64,000 nucleotides of DNA from Hermodice carunculata (GCA_964020975.1 OZ026621.1:93880018-93944017), one strand, 5' to 3'; counted from the stretch's first letter, positions 12,701 to 26,295 are shown. Translations and numbers: made by a program. Notes: generated by a model not told the origin, from the letters alone.

Positions 12701-14180
12701 CATGTCATGAAAACTAAAATACAATGCCAGGAAAACATGGCCTTGCCAGTGAATACAGATCACAGTGGAAAACTTTTGTACCAACTGATCCTGCAAAATT
12801 TCACAGAACTGTTCTGCACATGTTGCTTTGGTTCTACATCGTAACTTAGTCATAGAGATCAACTTACTGTACAAAATTTCATGTTGATTTGTCCTTCAGA
12901 AATTGCTACTACATAACCTTCTTTATTTTCCTTTATACACAACGTTGATCAAAGACAAAACTTCATTGAACTGTGTAAATTTTAAGCAATTCATGTAACT
13001 TATGCTCCCAATGTCCCTTCACCACTTCATCATCTAATGGTATATTGTCTCTGGTTCAACTCCGTAACGGCTAGCCTCCAGTTCAGTTCCGCTACAGAGG
13101 CACCGAAAGTGCAGGACAGGTTCGCGCAGGGGAAGCCGGAAGCTCCGTAAACTATTTCTTTAAAAAAAGCACCATGCAGGTAGGGTACAGTGCTGCGTGG
13201 GGTTTGGTGCAGAGGTCAACAAAGGTCAGGTGGGCTCCACCACAGCACAAACTGAAATGCCATATTCAGACTGCAGTGTTCTCCCCTGTTACCACATCTG
13301 TTAACAGTGGTTTTAGTTATGGACTTCATACACACCAAACCTTTATCTGAGGTAATCACTTATCACCCTTGATAATTCCAAACAAGCACACTGGAATCAT
13401 GAAAAATAAATAAAAACTAAGAATCAATGCTTGAAATACTTGACATATATAATGCTACAGGAAAGTTTTGGACTAAAAAAGGACTGAAATTGTAAAATTT
13501 TACTTCCATGTGTAAAGGTTTTATCTTTCGATTAATTTTAAGAAAAAGAAAAAAGAAAAAAAAAAAAACTCTACAAAAGTTAGTTGTGTTTGAGTAGTGG
13601 CACTGACAGATAAGCATAAGGAATTTTGAAATCTATGTTGCTGTTACATCCAAAAATGACTTCCTTTTTGTAATCTTTAGAGTCTTTTTAACTATTAAAA
13701 CTATTCTTTGATTAAGAAGCATTTCTTGCATGCCTTTGTTTTTCTGTTCAGCTATACAGGAGTTGATCTATAAACCTGTGCAGCATGAAGTTAACAGAGA
13801 ATTCTTCAAACCTGTACACCAAGTTACGTTAAAAGTATTCCTCCCACATCAGCTGGGCTTAAATAACAATTTGTTATCCAGCACTTCTCAGTGAGACTTG
13901 TACGAAATTATCAAATCACTTCAATACTTCCACATTTTGCATGTAGTAAGCCAGATAAGTGACCACCTCAAACTGTTTCTTTGGTGTGTCCAGCGTCTTT
14001 AAGTCCACACTGAACTGAATTGGAGACACGAAGTGCCTCCATTTTTTTTTTCTTATCTCGTTGCAGGTCCTTTCGTCCTATCATGTGGTACCTTCCAGTG
14101 AAGAACACTGGTGCATCCCCATGTGCCACTACAGAGTGACCACAGAGATGCACACAACCGTCCACTGACCACTGGCTTAC

Positions 14181-14611
<431 letters not shown>

Positions 14612-14739
14612 TTAGCACTGCTGGTCCTAACCTTAGCAGCTTGGGATCATAACATTGGTGGGGCCTGGTTGTAAACATAAAACTAAGCAACTTTGGTAAC
14701 TGGGGTACGTTAAATGAACAGCATCAGTAATCAGTATAC

Positions 14740-15135
14740 AAGAAATGAACACATTCAATTATCACTATGTATATTAAATGAGCACCTTCAATTATCAGTA
14801 TACATGAACCAAGCAGCTTCAATTATCAATGTAAAAAATTTGAGCAACTTCACTGATCAGTATACATGAACTGAGCAGCTTCAGTTACCAGTATAAGAAA
14901 ACTGAGCAACTTCGGTTATCAGTACATATGAACTGAGCAGCTTCAGTCATCTGTACATGTGAACTGAGCAGTTTCTGTCCTCAGCATATGTAAACTGAGC
15001 AGTTTCTGTCCTCAGTATATGTAAACTGAGCAGCTTCTGTCCTCAGTATATGTAAACTGAGCAGCTTCTGTCCTCAGTATATGTAAACTGAGCAGCTTCA
15101 ATCACAAATACATGTGAACTCAGCAGCTTCAGTTA
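14740..15135 (-). repeat. 36-bp minisatellite just upstream of exon 4A
   Basis: About eleven diverged units of roughly 36 bp. The plus-strand core is CTGAGCAGCTTCTGTCCTCA followed by GTATATGTAAA. The central four units (14950-15100) are nearly identical and the outer ones are worn. On the gene strand each unit reads TTTACATATACTGAGGACAG followed by AAGCTGCTCAG, so it repeats a branch-point-like ACTGAG followed by an AG. It lies about 200-590 nt before the 4A acceptor. Confidence 0.85.
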
Positions 15136-16319
15136 TCAACAGACCTGACTGGTGTTGCCTGATCATCAGTGGATCTGTGCAACTGAGCAGATTTAGTTGA
15201 TGATGGGGGTTTCAAGGTCTGCAAAATCACCTTGAGGGTACACACATACATAATACAGTCTTTCTCTGCCCAGTCTGCCCTGTCATTAAGACTTTCACAT
15301 GAGCCAAGTAGCTTGCAACCTACACAGCTTTGGTTGTCAATAGGGTTAATAATCTACACAATTTAACTGGTCAAAAAGGCTGACTTCAGCAGTAGCTTAA
15401 CTCATACCTGAACAATCTTTAAGTAAACAAAAACAGTTGGCATCATTAGCAGAGCTTCTAAATATATTTTTTCTTTAAATCCAAAACTTTTGATTTTTTA
15501 AAATATGAAAGTACAGGAACATCAAAGCTTTGAAAACTTTTTGTATCCTTAATATTTTACAAATTTTTGTAATGCCTAAACCTCGGTTGACCATCTTTCT
15601 CTCCCCCCCCCCCAAAAAAATATTTCCAGCATTTCCTTGGGATTATCCCAAATGGCAAAGCTTCACATGAAAATTCCAAAATAAAAGTGACACACAGCTA
15701 CCTGAGCCAAAAATTCAAGCCTTGCTTGTTTTGATGATGTAAACATTGATGGCTATCAGAGCCAGTTCAAAATGCAGAAGCTCTGTGAAAACTGCATGCA
15801 AGGGTTATTTGCTTTTTGCTTTGTGGGGGCCAGAGGGGGCTGAAGCAGGAACCTATTAACATGGTGACTCTTCCAACTACAGAAGCTGTCCATCATATTG
15901 AGGATACTCCATATCACTCAACACACATCAACTTCACAGTTCCTGCACATTTGAAGTAAAAATAGGAGCTAGAATAAAGACAACCAGCATAATTAAGATG
16001 GAATAAATGATGAAAAATTTCACAGTGTGCATGCTAACTGAAAAGTGAGAGAAACTTAAAATAGCTGAATGACAAAAAAGCATGAAATTATCAGATAACA
16101 TTACCCCTTCACCCCATTAAAAAACAGCCAAAATACCCTGCAAGCAAAATCTTGTCCGCTTCATTGACTTTCCATTTATCTTCAGTGTTACTGTAAAACA
16201 ATTTGGATGAGAATTACAGGTAAGTCCTAGCAGAGTAGCACACCCTGCGTCAACAGCTTAACACGTCAAAGAGTTCTTAACACCCAACTCCCTCCAGAGG
16301 AAACCTGTTGACTCAAGTC

Positions 16320-16551
16320 TTAACCCTTTACCCCTTAAATCGACCAAAACCAGCTACTGGTCAAATGTCGTCTGCTTCACTGTTTTCAACTAATTTCAGC
16401 AGTAATGAAAAAACAATTTTGACTGAGAATTGTAAATAAGCCCTATCAAGATCACATGCCCCAGGTCAACAACTTTCCTTGGCACTTAGTGCCCAACTCA
16501 TGTCAAGGAAAGTTGTTGACTCAAGTGTCAATTTAAGGGGGAAAGGGTTAA
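16320..16551. mobile_element. Hairpin MITE, CCCTTTCCCC subfamily
   Basis: 232 bp with ends TTAACCCTTTACCCCTTAAA and TTTAAGGGGGAAAGGGTTAA. The hairpin is near the right end (GGTCAACAACTTTCCTTGGC). A worn older hairpin relic abuts it at 16250-16315. Confidence 0.85.
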
Positions 16552-17083
16552 TTCAAGGGAAACAGGTGAACAGGAGGGACCTGTGACACATGTCAGAGTG
16601 TGTGTATATCTCCCTTTGAAGTTTAATCTTTAAATATATCCCAGAAGCCAAAATCTACTTTATTTTGGCATCAGAAACTTTAGGTTCACTCCATACTGTG
16701 GTGGTGAAGGCCTTGGTCAGTGGCTTGGGCATTGCCTTGAGACATGCTGCACTTTGATTTGCCAGGCAATGTATAAACCACTGGCCTCACAAAATAGCTT
16801 AGATCTTACATGAAAGCCCTTTTTCAAGAATTGGAAAATCTTATATGTAGGTATATGTAATTACTATGGTACGGGATGAATTCACTTGCTACGGTGCTGA
16901 CAAGCTGAACTGGTTCCCACAGTGCCATGCATGCACAGCCTGCCAAGCAAGTTGTGGACCTGGACAGTTCTTATATTCTCTGGGACTACATTGGCAAGAT
17001 TGTGGTTGAATGAAATGTCTTTCACAAGGAATATAAATCTGGATTAATTTTAATAATTCAGATAAGCACAAGTGTTGTTTTGA

Positions 17084-17245
17084 TTAACTCTTTCAGTGCT
17101 ACATTTTGGACTGAGTCTGCAGCTTTCCCTGGCACATGTGGGTGCACTGCACCCAAAGTGCACCGAGGAAAGCTGCTGACCTGGACTATTATAGTCTATG
17201 TTACTATATGCATGCTGGTACTTGAATGAAAGGCATGAATGTAGC
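17084..17245. mobile_element. Hairpin MITE, right end lost
   Basis: Left end TTAACTCTTTCAGTGCTAC, hairpin CTGCAGCTTTCCCTGGCACA with its partner arm, and body CATGCTGGTACTTGAATGAA; then homology ends. A still more worn copy lies immediately to the left (16870-17075). Confidence 0.7.
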
Positions 17246-18414
17246 ACATTGATTATAAGCCATAGCAGTTCATTTTGAGTAGTTCAATTTTATTTGAAGT
17301 GGGCACTGAAATCAGGTGCTAGATCCTAGTCAAGGTGATCAGGTCCTCTCCAGTTCCTGTCATCAATAAATAATATCAGGTTTTCCCAGGAATCTGAGAG
17401 CAGAAAGGTGGTAAATGCAGTCACAATCTAGAATTTTCTTGTTTTGGGACAAAGTTGTATTATTACTTTAATTTCATCCGTTTTAATGAAAACAGGGGAA
17501 AAGTGGTAAAAAGATGAAGAGTAGTGCAGAAATGCAGAAGAGGTGAAAGGTAGACCATCTTGAATTTGTAATGTGAGGAAAATACTGTAACAGGGCACTG
17601 AAAATCCCCCCCCCCCTTTGTAAATTTATGCATGAATCATGAACAGGTACATGTATTGGCAAAATAAATCAGAAACAAGATGATAGATGAAAGATGCAAC
17701 AAGCACAGTTTGATCAAATACAAGAATAACTCAACAGGTTAAATGCAAAAAGGTACAAACACATTGTAAACACATCAAAATACAAAGGTTCATTATCATG
17801 CATGAATATATGAAGCTAAAAAGTCTCTACAAAATAATCTTATATTAAAATAAAATAATCTATATATATATATATATATATAGTTATATACATGTACATA
17901 CAAACACAAAAACAATCTCCAATAAAGACCGCTTCCATAAAGAGACCATTTCTATATCAAAGACCACCGCTTTGCAGTTCCAATTTTGTTTATCCTAATG
18001 GAATTCTATGACCCCTGTGAAGACTCCTTTCCTTTAGTCTCCCTTAGGGACTCTAAGCAGGGAGACTACACTGTGTACCTGTGTGTAGATATTCTGTCTA
18101 CTGAACATTTCTTTACAGAAAGACCACCTGTCCTTCAGGTCTGATCACTTTTGTTTTGACCATGCACTGAAGGAAGTTTCGTCAGCCAGACTTCACGATA
18201 TTCATCAGCCCTGCTTCACAGTATTGCACATTGTAGGTACACTATTAACCCCTTAAGTGCAAATTTCTAGACTGCATAAACAGCCTTTCTCAATTGCCCA
18301 CAATATGCTAATGTAAGCTATGGGACCTGCACCATTTACTTTATAAATCTGGAACTGCTGAATTAAAACCAGGCATGTTGGTGATTGAACTAGGGGCATC
18401 TGCATGCACAATTT

Positions 18415-19370
18415 GGACATGAAATCATTATAATAATGACGATAAGGGTGACTATTGAAGCTGAAATCATCACAATAATGAAAATAAGTGTGACAAAAAC
18501 TTGATTTTTACTGACCTCTGCCGTGTTTGGCAGGGGACCGGTGACCACAGGTGATTTACCATTGCAAAAAGCTTCGTACATTGCAAATGTGACCGGTAAC
18601 ACCAGGTGACTGACCACCTGGGTGGTCGGCCATTGTAGGTACTACTGTATTGATGGTGATATCATTATAATAATGAAAAAGAGTACGCAGAGGTGTCAAG
18701 TGGACAGCTCCCGCCTAAGTCAGAGACGGTCAGACCAAAAAAAAACTCGTCTGAATCATGACACAAGTGGTGTCACTTGCACTGAAACCATTTCACCTGA
18801 TATGCATGTTATTGGATGAAGATGGCCACTTGCCCAGTTTTATGCCAAAAAAGAACCATCATTACAGTGAAGATAAGTGAGAGTACTGAAGGTGGAATCA
18901 TGATCACAATGAAAATATTGAAGGTGGAATCAAAATGATAGTATGACTTGAAAATGGAATCAAAATATTGAAGATATGTGTGACAGAATCATTATAACAA
19001 TTAAGATAAGGCAAACAAAAATATAAGTGTATTTTCCCTTATGGACCAAAATTTTGGGCGGCAGGTAGGTAGGCATAATTTTTTGGTTTTAGTCTGACAA
19101 CTTGGGTGGGTTGGTATGTTTTCTTTGTTACATATTCCACAATTTTGGGTAGGTAGGTGTTCTTAGTTTTTTGGGGTTTTTTTTCGGTCGGAAGTAAGCA
19201 GTAAGATAACAGGGGGTCGGTGGGGGGGGGGGTAGAGATGGGTCGGTCGGGTTAGGGGAAGCAACCAATTATTTTTTGGTGACTATTAAAGGTGGAATGA
19301 CAATAATGACGATAAGAGTGACTATTGATGGTGGAATCATCATAGTAATGAAGGTAAGTGTGACTATTGT
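18415..19370. repeat. Broken tandem array around AATAATGAWAATAAGTGTGAC
   Basis: Recurring GAATCATTATAATAATGA and GATAAGTGTGACTATTGAAG-type units appear at 18420-18500, 18650-18680, 18860-19010 and 19285-19365, separated by unrelated blocks. The block at 18527-18640 contains inverted GGTGACC/GGTCACC-type words and ends TACTACTGTA. The block at 19020-19270 is G-rich with GGTAGGTAGG and GGTCGGTCGG. Confidence 0.6.
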
Positions 19371-19808
19371 TATACCTAGCACTCAAAGGGTTAACAAAGT
19401 TTTTTTCCTAAAAGCACATCGGGGCAGACTTTTGTTCCGCAAAGTTTTTGTGCAAGCACCCACATAATTACTACAGGTAATTTGTGTAGTGACCATTTAC
19501 ACACTGGTCACACTCTATAGACTGTCTTGTCCAAAGCAAAAGGCTAATGACTCAAAAAAATAAAAAGCTGACAAAGACTAGTGCTTTGTGCCAGACTGAA
19601 GATGGCGCCTCTAGGCCACTTGTCAAGAGTCATTTACAAAGCAAATGAGTATAATGTGTGTAACACCAATTTACTACCATTATCATTATCTGTAATTGGC
19701 ACAGACTTGACTGAACTCACAGCCTAGGTAACCTGATATGCATACCTATGCAACTTGTGCAAGTACATGTCTAGATATTTATCCAAGTCTAGTCAAACAT
19801 ACCCTCCA

Positions 19809-19960
19809 TTAACCCTTACCTGGCCAGCATAAAACAGACTCAACAGCTTTCCTTGGTGTGGGTGGGACACACAGCACCCAATCCACACCCAGGAAAGCTG
19901 TTGACCTGGGGCATGCCACTGTGATGAGTATGATTCTCAAATTTGCCACCACTATCGAGT
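19809..19960. mobile_element. Hairpin MITE, partial
   Basis: TTAACCCTTACCTGG left end, then a hairpin at about 19835-19903 (CAACAGCTTTCCTTGGTGTG paired with CACACCCAGGAAAGCTGTTG-like arm). The right end is not found. Confidence 0.65.
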
Positions 19961-21935
19961 CCAGTGGTGCACAACGCAAGCCAACCTTCATCAGCTTCCT
20001 GCTGGCCCGCAATATTTATTTACTTGCCAGGGTGTGCATTTTATTGTTGACAAACTTCAATACTTGCTGATGGCTATTTCGATTTTGTGGTAAAATATAT
20101 ATATATATTCTGATCAAATGGATAAAAGCCAACAACTGCCTGTTTTTTTACGACATTTTGAATGATACAACTGTAAAATTTACCCTCAAAACTTAGTGAC
20201 TTTGCACCTTTGCGGTCACGATGTTTTGCATCATCCTCAATTGTATTACACTACTGGAATCCTTAGATTTTGGTCTTTGTATGCAAGAAGCTCTCTTATC
20301 GGCTAAGAAAAAAATATTCCTGATTTAATACAAAGAGAAACTTAACAAACCTAATTTGGTGACAACATGTTTTGTGGTCCTATAAATGTCAAGGCCTGAT
20401 GTTTTAGTGATGTACCATAAATCGGTTTATTTCGACAGTCAAAGTAAGTGAAATTTGTGAATTTGAAAATACTGTGAAGTGAAATAATGACACTATGAGT
20501 TTTTAATCTTGCCCTTGCCTGCCACACAGACCAAGCTCCATGTTACTACACTTCGTCTTCCCTTCTTCGACAGGATTTTATTTATAGTAAGGGAAACAAA
20601 ACTAAATTATGACCCTCCCTATAGACTAAGAAGCCAATCAGAAAGTCCATTATCACCTTGACCAGTAGCAGCCTCTGGTCCCTAGTGTAGTGAAGCCTGT
20701 TACCATAGTAACCATACTCAGCCAATAAGAAGCTGTGTCCCTTTTCCAAAGCTAAAACAGTGACCTTGTCAAAGAAGGGCAGACCCCAGTGGAGTAGACA
20801 AAATACGCAGCTAGGGTCTGCTTTGGAGGCAAATTTTGCTCCCCAAAACAAGTAATATTTATTTACCTTGGGGACACTGTAAAGCTTTTAACATGTTGAG
20901 CTATCTTTCTCATACACTTATTATTTTCCTTACCCTTTTACAGTATTTTTCCCTCCTTTTAAACGCTACACAGGTTTCCTGAGCCAAGTATTACCTCTAT
21001 TTGCAGTTATCATGGTAACCAGGGACTGATTACATCCTCAAGCTTTAGACACGTCACTCCAATTCGTCAGGTGAGACTATGAAGGGGTTTTTGCAGTAAG
21101 CATCATAACATACAGACTTCACGATGTTTGTCTGTCTTTGTTAGCAACATTACCTCTGCCTAGATGAGCAACAGTTAATAGTGTTCCCAGTTGCAACTGA
21201 TGAGAATTGTGTGATCTGAAATAAGTCTGTCACTTTCTCTGTTATTTGGCTGCCACCTACTGGTCTTGCTTGGTCCAATACTTTACTTATGGCTGTTTGA
21301 ACTTCAACAAACAAGAGTCTTTTTTTCTTGGACTGTATTTGAGAACACTGTATTACACCTTTCCAAATTAAGGAACTTGTAAAACTCATAAAACAGTTGT
21401 GTAAACTTTTGAATATATATATATATATATATATACATACGTAGCAAACAGAAAACGATTCAGCAATTTACAGCATTTGTTAACAAGTTATGCTGAACTG
21501 TTATGGGGGTGGAGGGTCTCTTGCCCCCCCCCCCCCCCCGCCCCCCCCCCCTCTCTGTAGTGGGTTTAGCCTCTGGGCATCTGCTGAAAATATACTTTTA
21601 CCACATTCTGTGCCTATCATTTGCATGTCCTACCCAATGCAATTCCTTCCTAACCTGGAAAACTGTGTTTGCTTGTTTGTTTTTGTTCTCACAGTATTTA
21701 TTTGAATTATAGTGGTAATTGTATACTGCATAATCATAAATTTTCATCAGGGATAAATATTCCCGAATTTTCCCGAAGAAACCCAGTCCGGGAATATAAA
21801 ACTCGGGAAAATTGTAGCATATTGAATGTTGAATGAAAGTTAGCATAAAATCAGGAAAACCAAACTCGTAAAATTCTGATTTGGGGTGTATTTGGGAAGT
21901 TTTGTGCCCAGGACTATAAATGATCATACAGTATA

Positions 21936-22175
21936 TTAACCTTTAACGTGAGGATTGAGACTGAATCAACAGCTTTCCTTGGGGCACTTTGTGCACAATG
22001 CATGCAAAATGTCCCAAGGAAAGCTGTTGACCAAGACCTTACTCTTGTACAAAGACAAATGTTGCTGAGTATTTGAATGAAAGGTCTCTTCATGAAGAAT
22101 TTTAATCTTAAATCAGTTTTGGTTTAATCCTAAAGAGGAAATGACTGCATCCATGATTGGCATTTTTACGGTTAA
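21936..22175. mobile_element. Hairpin MITE, TTAA-flanked, complete copy
   Basis: 240 bp from TTAACCTTTAACGTGAGGAT to a matching end with GGTTAA. The hairpin is CAACAGCTTTCCTTGGGGCA paired with TGTCCCAAGGAAAGCTGTTG; the body contains ATTTGAATGAAAGGTCTCTT. A worn copy of the alternative hairpin (22220-22296) follows directly. Confidence 0.8.
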
Positions 22176-22636
22176 AATTTCTGACGGAAAAAGCTTTCCT
22201 TCAAATAGCAGCACATCCAGTCAGTGGTTACTGCACTGCTTGGCACGTCATGCTGCAAATATTGCAAGGCATGGAGGCAGTGCAGAAACCACTGACAGAG
22301 GACTCGGCCACTAGGCATAATATGCAATGAGTTCACAATTTTTTTTTCTTTTGCATGCAACTTGATCAGGTCTTTGTACTTTATGTCTACAATGAAGTGC
22401 CCAGTTACTTTATGTATCCCCCACATGACTGTTTGTGCCTCGGTGTTCACCCAAGGCTGAAGACTTTGAATGGAACTATTCTTCTGCACCACTGGTTCAC
22501 CTTTGGTCTACATACTAACCCTTGCACCTTGAGTGGTCACTTTTGGTCACTTCTTACATGCATCTGTATGCAGTAAGTACAATTTCCATGACCCACTGGA
22601 CCCCAGTAAGAAGTGAAATTTACCCTGCCTTTTTCT

Positions 22637-22875
22637 TTAACTCATTCCACCCTGATGACGCTTTTTCCCGCTAATATCTAAATGTCGTCTGCTAATTGTA
22701 TTTTACTAATTTAGGGATTATTTTTCAATATTTTGGATGAAACTTGCATGGAGGATCATTCCAAATCATATGCCCATGGTCAACAGCTTTCCTTGGCGCG
22801 CTCTGGGCGCAATGCGCCCAGAGCGCGCCAAGGAAAGCTGTTGACTCAGTCTTCTATCAGGGTGGAATGAGTTAA
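22637..22875. mobile_element. Hairpin MITE, TTAA-flanked, piggyBac-like; best-preserved hairpin
   Basis: 239 bp between TTAA copies. The inverted ends are TTAACTCATTCCACCCTGAT and its complement. Near the right end, 22779-22845 is a perfect palindrome with 33-bp arms around one central base (arm start GTCAACAGCTTTCCTTGGCG). No coding capacity. The TTAA target and the C-C-C/T-rich tips suggest mobilisation by a piggyBac-type transposase; that assignment is inference. Confidence 0.85.
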
Positions 22876-23038
22876 CTCCCTGCCCTTTTTATTGGCTCCC
22901 TTCTTTTCTTAATTTGCTCCCTTCTTTTTTTCTGATATATTCAATCAAGCCTTGATGAACTGGAACATTTGTCCACTTTTCAGAGGACATGGAATATAAA
23001 CAGAACTCACAAGATATGTAAGAACAGTTTATACATCC

Positions 23039-23420
23039 TAAGGGTGTGGTATACTTTACTACTCTCATGTAAAAATGTTTAATGTCTGTCTATGGTTACA
23101 CCATAGAATACTCTAAAAAGTATATTTTTTCTGAAAGACAACATAATATCGAGTTTGATTCTGGGGCTTAAAATGAAATTTTGGTATCACTATTAATGTA
23201 ATAAAATTTTAATTAAAATACTTAAATTTTGCATAAACTAGAAATCAGGCTTAGTTTCTAGTATCAAGTGAAAGAACACATAATGCTCCTAAAAATGTAT
23301 TTTAAATTTTTTAAAAAGGCCTTAGTTCTAATTTTATTGCAGTGTAAATTTTGAAAAAAAAACCCCAAAATTTAATTGAAACATCCTGTAAATTTTGAAC
23401 TAGTGCCCTCTTTAGATTAA
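23039..23420. mobile_element. Fragment of TTAAGGGTGTGG-type element, inverted
   Basis: Starts AAGGGTGTGGTATACTTTAC, then matches the right-hand part of the 53158 and 33830 elements in reverse (TTTTTTCTGAAAGACAACAT, TTTTGGTATCACTATTAATG). The other end is not found. Confidence 0.6.
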
Positions 23421-23959
23421 ATTATCCTGTCCTGGTGAAAAGTTGCAGATACCACTGCTCCCTCTTGAAGATGGGGGGTGGGGGGGCAGGGTTAATCAGT
23501 CCCATGTGCAATGAGCGGTTCCTCCCTTAATGTGTATGGCTGTGTAAGGTGGTTTATGCAAATAGACGTTATTGACAACAGCCCTTTCAGTGTATGACAC
23601 ATTAACCCATTACAAGGTATTGCAATTGAGGAACAAAAATAAATTTGACCTTTCATATCACACAATCCAGTAAATGCAAACTTTGACGCTGACTGGGTGT
23701 TACTTTCAAGCAAAGAAAAAAAAAAGATGACAACACAAACACATCTATGCCCATTAAAGTAATATCTTTTACACCTTAAGAATATAGATAAAGCTACCCT
23801 GCACTGTCACACTCTACCTGCAGGCACCAGGAGTCATGTGATCAATCACCAGCTTCCTTTACTCAAGGGCACTTTTGTGCAATTACAATCACCACTTTGC
23901 AAACTATGTTTGCACAAAAACTAAACCAATGCACAAAGCAGTTTGCGCACAGTTGAAGC

Positions 23960-24068
23960 AAGAACTCTGCTTTGGTGACGGGAGAACCCTGCCGACGCCT
24001 TCATGAACATATGCCAAGGCTTTTGTGATGGGAGAACCCTACTGACTCCTTCATGAACATGTGCCAGG
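23960..24068. repeat. Tandem duplication, about 54 bp twice
   Basis: GGAGAACCCTGCCGACGCCT and GGAGAACCCTACTGACTCCT each followed by TCATGAACAT(A/G)TGCCA. Confidence 0.85.
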
Positions 24069-26295
24069 TATGCATGGCCATTAAACACACATATTTATCT
24101 GATCAACTCTATATTGAGGTCATACATATATCCTAACATTTGAATAGTATGTAGGCCTATGCCATACACAGTTGGCCATACCTGTCATTTGTTTGCATGT
24201 ATTCAAGGTACAAATCAATGCTGGTGTCATCTGCATGTCTCGCTTTCTGGGTTTTTTTCTCCAATATGTCAAAAACATGACGTGGGCCTCATGTTTTTTT
24301 TTCTTCTTCTTAACATGCCTAATATCATGGAGAACTTCCCCAATAAAACAGTCTAAGTTTATGTTCGATGAACTGATAGCACATTGAGATTTTTTTCTTT
24401 TTTTGCTCAATAATTTGAAAGTCAACAAGTTATGAGTACTTTTGTGTATTGTTCAGTTTTGCAAAGTTTGTTTTTATTCCCTTAGGTGACATTGGGCAAT
24501 GTCCTGTTGTACCATTTGCTGTTACCAAGTTCAGATGCCTGCGCTACGCCAGTGAACAAATGGCACCAGTCCTTGAAATACTTCTATAACCTTGACAGAA
24601 GTGGCGACTTGATATGTGAAAATTCTTGGTCCATTCACAAAACACAATTGGGTTTCGAGATTTTTTTTTCTTTTTTCTTTTTTTTTTCAATTTTAGCAGA
24701 AAAAAATAGCTATCAAAAGCTGAGCTAAGACATAATTATTGGATGAGAAATATATTCTTTGTATTTACTGTCGTAGGTTGGCATGTAATAACTCAGACAA
24801 TATCAACAGGTAGCTGCCCCACCAGGTGTCAAAAACCATGCTGCCAGCCCCAGACACAGAGCATAGTCTCATGCGCATTGGCCCTGTTCATTGGCTGTCC
24901 TGATGTTGGCATTGCACTGTGTTTTCCATAGATCTATCATATTGTGATTTAATTCTGCACGAGTTTAGGCTGTACCAAGTGTAGTGCTGTCAACATGCTC
25001 AGTGCAATCACTATCCTTTCCTCAGTGTCATCATCTTTGTACATAGCTTGAAGTTTATCTCTTTGTTGACTGATTTTGTCATGGTTTGAATATAGCACTC
25101 GGGCTAAGTTGCCAAAAGGTTTGTGTTATATGATGAATATGTACAGTTCCCACCTTTGGCCAGGCAGTTGATGTCAAAGATTACTGGTTCAAGACCTCCC
25201 CCCATTCCTTTCTAAACTCCCCCCCAAAAAAAACAAACTAAAAAAAAAGAGTGTTGTCTGGACGTCTGTTTTTAAGCTTTGTGTTACTGTGGAGATGGTC
25301 ACCTGTACTCATGTGCAAGTACTGAAGTTTTGCCGAGTTAGACAGAGAAAGACTCAGTACATTGGAGCTGCTGTATCCTGAGGAATTGAGAGCAACTTGT
25401 TGAGTAAACGCTGTGTTGGATGGTCACTCTACAAGGATCCCTCAGTGAGCCCCAAGCCAGTGCCTGCCAGAGCTGCGTTCCCCTTACATCCCCTGTTAAC
25501 CATAGCCTGGGTGATAATTAATATTTTTCTGCTGTTAAAATACAGTTAAAATTTTTCACTGAACCTGTATGTCCTTTGTGAATAGACCAAGAAGTTTTAT
25601 ATGGAGTCCCCCATTTCTATCTAGGTTACACTTCACCAGTCCAGGGAAGTTGGCCCACTTGGGGACATGCTCTACATGGCTGCCACAATGCAACACAAAG
25701 TCGTCTTAACATTTGCCCAACTGAAACGATGAACTGTACTTTCTGAGCACTTCACATAGCCGCAAAAAAAAAATGGAAATATTTGTTCCATTTGGTTTAT
25801 GGTGTACTGGTGTCTCTAAATTAGCAACTGATAAACACTGACAGATTTCACTGTGGGTAAGACTATTAAAAGCAGATAATGATATTTTGAAATGTGACAG
25901 TGTGTTGCTTAGCACATGTTCATGGTTAACACAGGACATTTCTGCCAGCCCTGCACAGAACTACCTGAACTTTGAAAAAAAACAACCTCTTTTTACACCT
26001 TTCTTATGGCTGGTGCTTCTCTCATTTTGCATAAAAACTATCCTTTTATATCAGAGCTTAGAAAGGCTGACAAAGCTGTGACATGTTTATGACATCAACC
26101 TCTGCATGAGTGCCCACTAAAATGAGGTCCTCCATGCCAGTAGATAGCCAAAATAAAATTTTTGAATTTATATGTTTAATTTATTTATTTCATATGACCG
26201 CACTTGGTTGATCAGTCAACATGGGAACATAATCAACAATCCTTGATATTTGGACTCCGGTCATTGGGGTCACTGGCCCTCTTCAGTGTAATTAC

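Larger units (their letters stand above)
5073..14180 (-). other. Intron 4 (9.1 kb)
   Basis: The donor is GTAAGC and the acceptor TATGCTTACAG. It holds a hairpin MITE at 9457-9703 inside an older dispersed repeat (8680-9740), a short deleted hairpin MITE at 7224-7318, a hairpin relic at 10262-10390, a pogo-like MITE at 7976-8153, and a 29-bp tandem repeat at 6259-6369. A GC-richer patch at 13060-13220 has a B-box-like GGTTCAACTCC, but no tRNA fold was found. 10700-12900 shows nothing definable. Confidence 0.85.

Noticed and set aside
13030-13220. Possible tRNA or tRNA-derived SINE head
   Set aside because: GGTTCAACTCC resembles a B box, but no matching A box or cloverleaf could be drawn.
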